Assembly (NCBI RefSeq): GCF_002211365.1
Contig: NZ_LOKZ01000038.1
Location: 62,001-126,000, forward strand
Origin: Rhizobium sp. R711
GTDB taxonomy: Bacteria > Pseudomonadota > Alphaproteobacteria > Rhizobiales > Rhizobiaceae
Length of the DNA stretch: 64,000 nucleotides
Reading direction: 5' to 3'
Position 1 is the stretch's first letter. Each line of letters opens with the position of its first letter. The notes beneath the pieces are model-generated. The model had not been told where the DNA came from. It made no database searches and was given only the letters and a program-made list of their open reading frames with translations. Positions 58,484 to 64,000 of the stretch are shown piece after piece. The position numbers were made by a program, and so were the translations under genes.

Positions 58484-59736
58484 CCAACCTTGGCCACGAG
58501 GCATGGTTCAAGGACCCGGCGCTGACGCGCGTGTTCACGCTGCTCAACGCCGATGGAGGAGAGGGGCGCGTCGTCGGCGGTGCCGTCCGCAACAGTCTCA
58601 TGGGGCTCCCGGTCAGCGATATCGATGTTGCGACGACACTCACGCCGGAACAGGTCATCGAGCGTGCGGCTGCCGCTGGCATCAAGGCTGTTCCGACCGG
58701 CGTGGCACATGGCACCGTGACTCTTGTCATTGATGGCAAGCCCTTCGAGGTCACGACGCTGAGGGCCGATGTGGAAACTGACGGGCGCCGGGCCAAGGTC
58801 GCCTTCAGTTCGGATTGGCAGACGGATGCGGAGCGTCGCGACCTGACGATCAATGCACTTTATGTCGACGCCAAAGGTGATGTGATCGACCTGGTCGGTG
58901 GTCTTGCCGATATCGAGAAGCGCAATATCCGCTTCATCGGGGACGCGGCGACGCGTGTTGCCGAGGACTATCTGCGTATCCTGCGATTTTTCCGGTTCTT
59001 CGCCTATTATGGTTCCGGTCGTCCGGACGCGGATGGGCTGAGGGCATGCGCAGCGGCTCGGGACAAGCTGAAGACACTTTCCGCCGAAAGGGTATGGTCG
59101 GAACTCCGCAAGTTGCTCGGCGCCGGGGATCCTGGCCGGGCACTCCTGTGGATGCGGCAGGTCGGCGTGCTCAGCGAAATCCTGCCGGAGACAGAGAAGT
59201 GGGGTATCGACACCATTCCGACGCTGATCGGCACGGAGCAAGTGCTTGGCTGGAGACCGGATCCGCTTCTACGCCTCGCCGCCATCATTCCACCCGATGC
59301 TGATCGGCTGGAGAAGATGGCGATACGCCTTAAGCTTTCCAATGCCGAGGCCGCTTGGTTCAAAGCATGGGCCAAAGCGCCTGTTATCAATGACGAATTG
59401 TCGTCGGTTGCCTTTGCGCGATTGCTCTACCGGCACGGCGCGGACGGGATACTAACACGTTTGAAACTTGCGCTGACAACGGCACGGGGCAAGGCGGAAG
59501 GCGACATGCAGGAGATGGCTCGCTCGGCGAGGCTCAGTAAGCTGCTTGAATTGGCGCAAGGCTGGAGGAAGCCGCAGTTCCCGATCAATGGCGGCGACGT
59601 CTTAGGTGCGGGCGTGCCGGCCGGGAAGCAGGTTGGTGAGACGCTGTCGGCTTTGGAAGATTTCTGGGTCGGAGAAAACTTCGCTCCGGACCGGGCGGCG
59701 CTGCTCGCCCGGCTGAACAGTCTGACAAATAGCTAA
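58480..59736 (+). CDS. cca: CCA-adding tRNA nucleotidyltransferase
   Basis: A 418-residue class II nucleotidyltransferase. The N-terminal head holds RVVGGAVRNSLMGLPVSDIDVATTLTPEQ (GGAVR and the DxD metal pair in DIDVA) and the neck RRDLTINALYVDAKGDVIDLVGGLADIEKRNIRFIGDA with the RRD motif, followed by EDYLRILRFFRFFAYYG. The helical body and tail come next. It adds or repairs the CCA end of tRNAs; alphaproteobacterial members may be the sole CCA enzyme. The start overlaps the NUDIX stop by four bases. It is convergent with the DUF1059 gene, with stops overlapping by four bases. Confidence 0.95.
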   Translation: MTNLGHEAWFKDPALTRVFTLLNADGGEGRVVGGAVRNSLMGLPVSDIDVATTLTPEQVIERAAAAGIKAVPTGVAHGTVTLVIDGKPFEVTTLRADVETDGRRAKVAFSSDWQTDAERRDLTINALYVDAKGDVIDLVGGLADIEKRNIRFIGDAATRVAEDYLRILRFFRFFAYYGSGRPDADGLRACAAARDKLKTLSAERVWSELRKLLGAGDPGRALLWMRQVGVLSEILPETEKWGIDTIPTLIGTEQVLGWRPDPLLRLAAIIPPDADRLEKMAIRLKLSNAEAAWFKAWAKAPVINDELSSVAFARLLYRHGADGILTRLKLALTTARGKAEGDMQEMARSARLSKLLELAQGWRKPQFPINGGDVLGAGVPAGKQVGETLSALEDFWVGENFAPDRAALLARLNSLTNS

Positions 59737-59918
59737 GCGGCCGTCGCCTCGTTGCGAATCCGGGCCTTGATGTTGTCGATCATGTTCTCGCGGATCACGG
59801 TTTCCCCGTGAGCGCTCCTCATGTGCTCGACGACGCGGCGGACGATCTCCGCATCATCATTCGCCCGGGTATGCCACTCGCATCCGGGGACAAGAGTTCC
59901 ACATTCGAAGAGTCTCAT
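59733..59918 (-). CDS. DUF1059 small protein
   Basis: A 61-residue protein with the DUF1059 pattern of two N-terminal cysteines (LFECGTLVPGCEWHTRANDD) and VVEHMRSAHGE in the middle. The Cys and His residues could bind a metal. AAGGAGG six bases before the ATG is strong. The function is unknown. It is convergent with the CCA transferase gene. Confidence 0.75.
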   Translation of the reverse strand: MRLFECGTLVPGCEWHTRANDDAEIVRRVVEHMRSAHGETVIRENMIDNIKARIRNEATAA

Positions 59919-60038
59919 TTTTTCCTCCTTCTGTCGGATTTCATGCCATTGCGCGCTGCCGCAATGTTTGAATGTTCGAAGCGGTAAGAAGGTTCCGGTC
60001 CGGCCGGCGCGAAGGACCGGCCGGCGGTCATTTTCTCG

Positions 60039-60296
60039 TTATTCCGGCATCGCCCAGGCTCTGTAGCAATCTACTGCTGCTTTGTTGTCTTGATTTGCCG
60101 CGAGGTCGAGTTCCTCCGGCGTCTTGCCACCGGCCAGTTGAAGCTTTACCTGCTCGATGAAGCAGGAAAGCGGCAAGTCGGAGCCGCTTTTTGCCCGCAG
60201 CCGTTCCGCAATCCGGCGTAGAAACTCGGGCGTATCCAAGGGCATAAGAGGCTCGTGAGCACCCGCCGATGCCGCAGAGCTGCTTTGTATCGTCAT
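60039..60296 (-). CDS. Small conserved hypothetical protein
   Basis: An 85-residue protein without membrane segments. LDTPEFLRRIAERLRAKSGSDLPLSCFIEQVKLQLAGGKTPEELDLAANQDNKAAVDCYRAWAMPE reads as a compact helical domain, but no family is recognised. ATG 60296 has GGAGGA six bases upstream. It lies 92 bases downstream of the hemF stop on the same strand and may be in the same transcript. Confidence 0.6.
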   Translation of the reverse strand: MTIQSSSAASAGAHEPLMPLDTPEFLRRIAERLRAKSGSDLPLSCFIEQVKLQLAGGKTPEELDLAANQDNKAAVDCYRAWAMPE

Positions 60297-60388
60297 GAAC
60301 AATCCTCCTCCGATTGTTACGCGTACATGCCTAAACCTAGTGGTCCAGTTTCCGAATTTAAGCCCTCCAGCCCTCTTTATTTGTCCGG

Positions 60389-61303
60389 TCAAGGCCAGAG
60401 CACGAGAGGGGGCAGAGACGAGAGAATGGACTCTACATTTCCTCCTGTCTTGAGGCCAAAGATTGTACCTCGATCGTAGAGCAGATTGAACTCAACATAG
60501 CGCCCACGGCGAATCAATTGTTCGTCACGATCCGCGTCTGTCCACTGTTTATTGAAGTTCGAGCGAACGATCCGCGGATAAACCATGGCGAATGCCCTGC
60601 CGACATCGCGCGTGAAGGCGAAATCGGCATCCCAACCGCCTGCTTCCTCGCCGGAATGGAGCCAGTCATAAAAGATGCCGCCGATGCCGCGCGGCTCGTT
60701 GCGATGCTTGAGGAAGAAATACTCGTCGCACCATGTCTTGTAAGCAGCGTAATCGGCGACGCCGGAGTGGCTGCGACAGGCGATCTCCATCGCCTTGTGG
60801 AACAACTGGCTGTCCTCGTCTTCCTGCGTGCGGCGGCGGTCAAGCACCGGCGTCAGATCGGCGCCGCCACCGAACCATCGACTTGAGGTCACCACCATGC
60901 GCGTGTTCATGTGCACGGCGGGCACGTTAGGATTGACCGGATGGGCGATGAGCGAGATGCCGGAGGCCCAGAAGCGAGGATCCTCCTTGGCGCCGGGCAT
61001 CTGAGCGCGGAGGTCGGGCGCGAACTCGCCATAGACGGTGGAAGTGTGCACGCCAACCTTCTCGAAGACGCGGCCGTGCATCATCGACATCCGGCCGCCA
61101 CCGCCTGCACCATTCTCGCGCGACCAGTCCTTGGCCACGAAACGGCCTGGCTCTCTGTCCGATAGCGGGCCGGTCAGTTCGTTTTCCAACGCTTCGAAGG
61201 AGGCGCAGATAGTGTCGCGAAGGCTCTCGAACCAGGCGCGGGCGACGGACTTCTTCTCTTCGATATCGTCAGGCAGGCCGATCGGAAGTTCGGGTCTTTC
61301 CAT
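60389..61303 (-). CDS. hemF: Oxygen-dependent coproporphyrinogen III oxidase
   Basis: A 304-residue HemF that converts coproporphyrinogen III to protoporphyrinogen IX with oxygen in haem synthesis. Family stretches are VAKDWSRENGAGGGGRMSMMHGRVFEKVGVHTSTVYGEF, HPVNPNVPAVHMNTRMV, WFGGGADLTPVL and GRYVEFNLLYDRGTIFGLKTGGNVESILSSLPP, all diagnostic. GGAGAAAG upstream of the ATG supports the start. I see no FnrL (TTGAT-N4-ATCAA) or iron box directly upstream. Confidence 0.96.
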   Translation of the reverse strand: MERPELPIGLPDDIEEKKSVARAWFESLRDTICASFEALENELTGPLSDREPGRFVAKDWSRENGAGGGGRMSMMHGRVFEKVGVHTSTVYGEFAPDLRAQMPGAKEDPRFWASGISLIAHPVNPNVPAVHMNTRMVVTSSRWFGGGADLTPVLDRRRTQEDEDSQLFHKAMEIACRSHSGVADYAAYKTWCDEYFFLKHRNEPRGIGGIFYDWLHSGEEAGGWDADFAFTRDVGRAFAMVYPRIVRSNFNKQWTDADRDEQLIRRGRYVEFNLLYDRGTIFGLKTGGNVESILSSLPPLVLWP

Positions 61304-61469
61304 CTTATCTTTCTCCGGGCGCGTCAGAGGTCGATTCGCGCTTTCGTCTTTTCAGTCCTGATAGCAGGTGAGGCACGGTCCTGCCAGCATAGCGGGTGAT
61401 TGAGGCTTCCTCAGATTCGACTCGCAAAACGCGACTTTCGATATTACCTTTTCCCACAGAGGTAGGCTC

Positions 61470-61730
61470 ATGACGAAAATTCCTGGACCTCCGTCGTTCG
61501 AGGGTCTCAAACGACGGATTGCTACCCACCGGGCGGAGGGCACACCCCGGAAGAATGACCGTTTCGTGCGTCAAACATATTGCCTCAACCTGCTTGAGGC
61601 TCGCGCCAAGGCGCGTGAATGGTTCGACGAGTATCCCAAGGCGGCGTACTGGACAGAAGTCGAGAGCTGGCGTCAGCTGGAAGGCGATCAGATCGAATTC
61701 ACGATGCGCCGCTTGCCGTCCGCCGATTGA
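61470..61730 (+). CDS. Small conserved hypothetical protein
   Basis: An 86-residue basic protein (PPSFEGLKRRIATHRAEGTPRKNDRFVRQTYCLNLLEARAKAREWFDEYPKAAYWTEVESWRQL) with no membrane or signal segment. It is probably a small helical protein that is conserved in rhizobia; I cannot name it. AGAGGTAGG precedes the ATG. It is divergent from hemF and convergent with the Na/Pi cotransporter gene, with only three bases between the stops. Confidence 0.62.
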   Translation: MTKIPGPPSFEGLKRRIATHRAEGTPRKNDRFVRQTYCLNLLEARAKAREWFDEYPKAAYWTEVESWRQLEGDQIEFTMRRLPSAD

Positions 61731-61733
61731 GCG

Positions 61734-63380
61734 CTATTCGGCCGCACCTTTCAGTCTGCTTTCGATCAGCAGTCCGCTCTCGTCGAGGATTGGGTGTGCG
61801 ACGGAGACGATGTGAGCGTTGATGCGCTTCAGGTCGCGCAACATGTCGAGGTGCAGCGAGCTTGTCTGAAGGCTGTCGGCGCGACCATCGCGCAGGCGCT
61901 CCAGATGCCGCTCCGACGATTGCTTCTCCATCCGGCGAACCTCGACCTTCACCTCCATCAACTGCTTGGCGAGATTGAAGTCGCGGGTGACGAAGATCGT
62001 CTGGGCAATCCGCAGATTGTCGATTGTCAGGTGGAAGAGCTTTCGTAGTTCTTCGTAGCCCTCCTCGGAGAATTTCAAGCCGAGCGAGATCTTCTTCGTC
62101 ACCTGCGGCATCAGGCCCTTCTCGATGATGTCGCCGATGTGTTCGAGGTTGATCGCATAGTCGATGATGACGATGGAGCGGCGACCGTCCTCTTCGCTCA
62201 GGCCACCATGCCCCAGCTTCGAAAGGTAGATTTTCACTTCCTGCTGCAGGCTGTCGACGCGTTTCTCCAGTAATGGAATTTCCTTGAGCTTCGCCAGATC
62301 ATTGCTTTCAAAAGCGCTTGACGCGCGCAGCAGCATCCGTTCGATCAGATCGCCGACGCCGAGAACCTCGCGCGTGGCGCTGGCAAGGGCGACAACTGGC
62401 GTCGAAAGTTCGTGTTGGTCGAGATATTTCGGTCCGCTGTCCGGCTGAGCCTGTTCCGGTACCAGCCTGAGCATCAGTCGCGACAAGGGACGCGAGAAGG
62501 GCCATGCAAGTGCTGCAAGCATCAGGTTGAAGCCGAGGTGGGCGTCCACAGGCAGCTTTGCCGGTGCCAGTGGCAGTGCTTCCAGCAATTCGGCACCGAA
62601 GCTCGCGAGCGGTAACGCAACCAGGCAGCCGATGGCTCGGACGATCAGATTGCCAAGGGTGACACGCTTGGCGGCAGCCGGTCCGGAGAGCGATGCTATG
62701 ACAGGCGGAATGGCGCCACCAAGATTGGCGCCGAGCACCAGCACGATGATCAGTCCTGCCGACAGGATGCCCGTCGAGGCGAGCGACAGAATGAGGACGA
62801 CTGCGGCAAGGCTCGACGACGAGATGAAAGCGATGCCGGCGGAAAAGGCCAGTGCGACCGGCCAGGCATTGTCGAGCAGGGCAACGAAGGCACCAAGCGC
62901 CGGCGACTGGCGCATCGGCTCCGTGGCACTGCTCAACAAATGCAGCGACAACAGCATCAGACCGATGCCGATCAGCGCCGTACCGCCGCCCTGACGCGAC
63001 GACGAGCCACTGCGATGGAGGACCATGCCGGCGAGGATTACCAGTGGAGACAGCCACTCTATGCCGGTTGCCACGATCCAGGCGGTCACAGCGGTTCCGA
63101 CGTTGGCACCGAGCAAGACGATTTGCGCCATGCGCGGCTTCACCAATTCGCGCTCGACGAAGGAGGCGACCATCAACGCCGTGGCAGTCGAGCTCTGCAG
63201 CGCGATCGTCGCGAAGAAGCCCGACACGAACGAGCGCAGGCCGCTGCGCGTGCCGGTGGCAAGGCCGGTGCGCAACCGCGCCCCAAACGCTCTAGAGACA
63301 CCGTCCTTCACCTGTGCCAGACCGAACAGCAGCAGAGCTACCGCGCCGAACAGGTTGATCATGACGATGGTGGATTCCAT
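61734..63380 (-). CDS. Na+/phosphate cotransporter with C-terminal PhoU-like domain
   Basis: A 548-residue NptA/YjbB-type protein. Paired inverted repeats of the PNaS family are visible: GFFATIALQSSTATALMVASFV with GANVGTAVTAWIVA, and AFSAGIAFISSSSLAAVVLIL with GANLGGAIPPVIASLSGP, each holding the QSSTA or SSSSLA element. About eight helices are followed by a cytoplasmic PhoU-like helical domain from residue 330 (SATREVLGVGDLIERMLLRASSAFE, IIDYAINLEHIGDIIEKGLMPQ). E. coli YjbB exports phosphate. AAAGAAAGGC precedes the ATG. No pho genes are adjacent. Confidence 0.9.
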   Translation of the reverse strand: MESTIVMINLFGAVALLLFGLAQVKDGVSRAFGARLRTGLATGTRSGLRSFVSGFFATIALQSSTATALMVASFVERELVKPRMAQIVLLGANVGTAVTAWIVATGIEWLSPLVILAGMVLHRSGSSSRQGGGTALIGIGLMLLSLHLLSSATEPMRQSPALGAFVALLDNAWPVALAFSAGIAFISSSSLAAVVLILSLASTGILSAGLIIVLVLGANLGGAIPPVIASLSGPAAAKRVTLGNLIVRAIGCLVALPLASFGAELLEALPLAPAKLPVDAHLGFNLMLAALAWPFSRPLSRLMLRLVPEQAQPDSGPKYLDQHELSTPVVALASATREVLGVGDLIERMLLRASSAFESNDLAKLKEIPLLEKRVDSLQQEVKIYLSKLGHGGLSEEDGRRSIVIIDYAINLEHIGDIIEKGLMPQVTKKISLGLKFSEEGYEELRKLFHLTIDNLRIAQTIFVTRDFNLAKQLMEVKVEVRRMEKQSSERHLERLRDGRADSLQTSSLHLDMLRDLKRINAHIVSVAHPILDESGLLIESRLKGAAE

Positions 63381-63577
63381 GCTGCCTTTCTTTTACGTCT
63401 TGCACGAACAAGCGTCGTTCTGTTCGAATCTCTCTTTGCCAAGTGATTGAAAACATGGCTTTCCGGACATTCTTTTTATTGTCCGGCTAAAAACTATACG
63501 CCGCTTGGGGGAATTCACAACGCCATTCGCGACATATTCTGAGGCTGTATCGGCATTTGCGTCATTGAGGCCAGAAG

Positions 63578-64000
63578 TCAACGCCAGACTGTCTGCCGCA
63601 TGGCCTCTCCAACGATCATTGCCGCCGAGACGGCGACGTTGATGGAGCGTTGGCCCTCTATCATGGGGACAAGTATCCGGGCGTCCGCTGCCGCGTGCAC
63701 GTGATCGGGGACGCCGGCGCTCTCGCGGCCGAACAGGAGGATGTCGTCGGGCAGGAACTCCAAGTCGGTGTAGCGTTCGGCCGCCTTGGTGGATGCCAGT
63801 ATCAGGCGGCGGCCGGTGGCCCTTCGCCATTCCTCGAAACGGTCCCAATTGACGTGGCGGGTGAGGGCGGCAGCAGCGATATAATCCATACCAGCCCGCT
63901 TGAGATTGCGATCCGATATGTCAAAACCTGCCGGCTCGATGATGTCGACGGCAAAGCCGAGGCAGGCGGCAAGACGCAGGATAGTACCGGTATTCCCCGG
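63578..64000 (-). CDS. trmL: tRNA (cytidine(34)-2'-O)-methyltransferase TrmL (5' end cut off)
   Basis: The window holds the last 140 residues of a SPOUT methyltransferase. Reading in from the right edge gives PGNTGTILRLAACLGFAVDIIEP, matching the P-x-N-T-G-N-I-x-R opening of TrmL/CspR, then LILASTKAAERYTDLEFLPDDILLFGRESAGVP, MIEGQRSINVAVSAAMIVGEAMRQ, which are SAM knot motifs 2 and 3. TrmL methylates the wobble base of tRNA-Leu. Only about 10-15 N-terminal residues lie beyond the window. A 197-base AT-rich region separates it from the Na/Pi cotransporter gene and shows no clear feature. Confidence 0.9.
   Translation of the reverse strand, partial: PGNTGTILRLAACLGFAVDIIEPAGFDISDRNLKRAGMDYIAAAALTRHVNWDRFEEWRRATGRRLILASTKAAERYTDLEFLPDDILLFGRESAGVPDHVHAAADARILVPMIEGQRSINVAVSAAMIVGEAMRQTVWR

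Noticed and set aside
1..64000. tRNA, rRNA, CRISPR, IS element or phage genes
   Set aside because: I found no cloverleaf-like sequence, regular repeat-spacer array, transposase motif or flanking inverted repeat with target duplication.

Overview
The window is a chromosomal segment of roughly 60% GC from an alphaproteobacterium of the Rhizobiaceae (Rhizobium/Agrobacterium/Sinorhizobium group). The support is a BacA/SbmA-type protein, a NolR-like ArsR regulator, a choXWV choline transporter, a fused trpE(G) preceded by a 14-residue Trp leader peptide, TGA-N9-TCA iron boxes upstream of a haem-type TonB receptor, and many small conserved rhizobial proteins. I see no tRNA, rRNA, CRISPR, phage, IS element or replication origin, so this is mostly core genome. 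The species cannot be named from the sequence alone.

Layout. 1-6.2 kb: the 3' part of bacA, a periplasmic binding protein, a secreted polysaccharide deacetylase, an NnrU-family protein, and a TPR membrane protein followed by der. 6.2-7.9 kb: a two-cysteine MarR/OhrR-type regulator divergent from a secreted alpha/beta hydrolase, with three copies of one palindrome between them. 7.8-16.7 kb: glycosyltransferase, KDG kinase, alpha-glucosidase, adenine deaminase, branched-chain amino acid binding protein and omega-amino-acid aminotransferase. 16.8-21.1 kb: nolR-like gene with a structured 3' region, a HugZ-type protein and choVWX. 21.3-29 kb: thymidine kinase, two uncharacterised proteins, a LuxR solo, a UPF0114 gene split by a one-base shift, formate-THF ligase and an extensin-like protein. 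29-33.7 kb: haem-type TonB receptor, then trpL-trpE(G).

33.7-43.9 kb: several conserved hypotheticals, a CDF metal transporter coupled to queF, a GT25 enzyme, a DUF2076 protein, a ClpP-like protease, a methyltransferase, BenE, and leuA preceded by a leucine-rich leader peptide. 43.9-49.8 kb: an ECF sigma/anti-sigma pair, a secreted TPR protein, a metallophosphoesterase, a NUDIX hydrolase, a glutathionyl-hydroquinone reductase, a GNAT and an MFS transporter remnant. 49.8-57.1 kb: a tightly coupled MoxR-DUF58-BatA/DUF4159-large membrane protein-GNAT operon. 57.2-64 kb: DUF1285-NUDIX-CCA transferase operon, small proteins, hemF, a Na/Pi cotransporter and the 3' part of trmL.

The items most worth following are the five-gene MoxR operon, whose periplasmic or membrane client is unknown; two amino-acid leader peptides (trpL, leuL) that both look leaderless; the UPF0114 split with a TGA/ATG overlap; the two iron boxes; the structured region behind nolR; and the triple palindrome between the MarR gene and the hydrolase. 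Start codons were often moved inward from the longest frame on the basis of Shine-Dalgarno spacing, signal peptides or family length. All family names come from reading the protein sequence, not from database searches.
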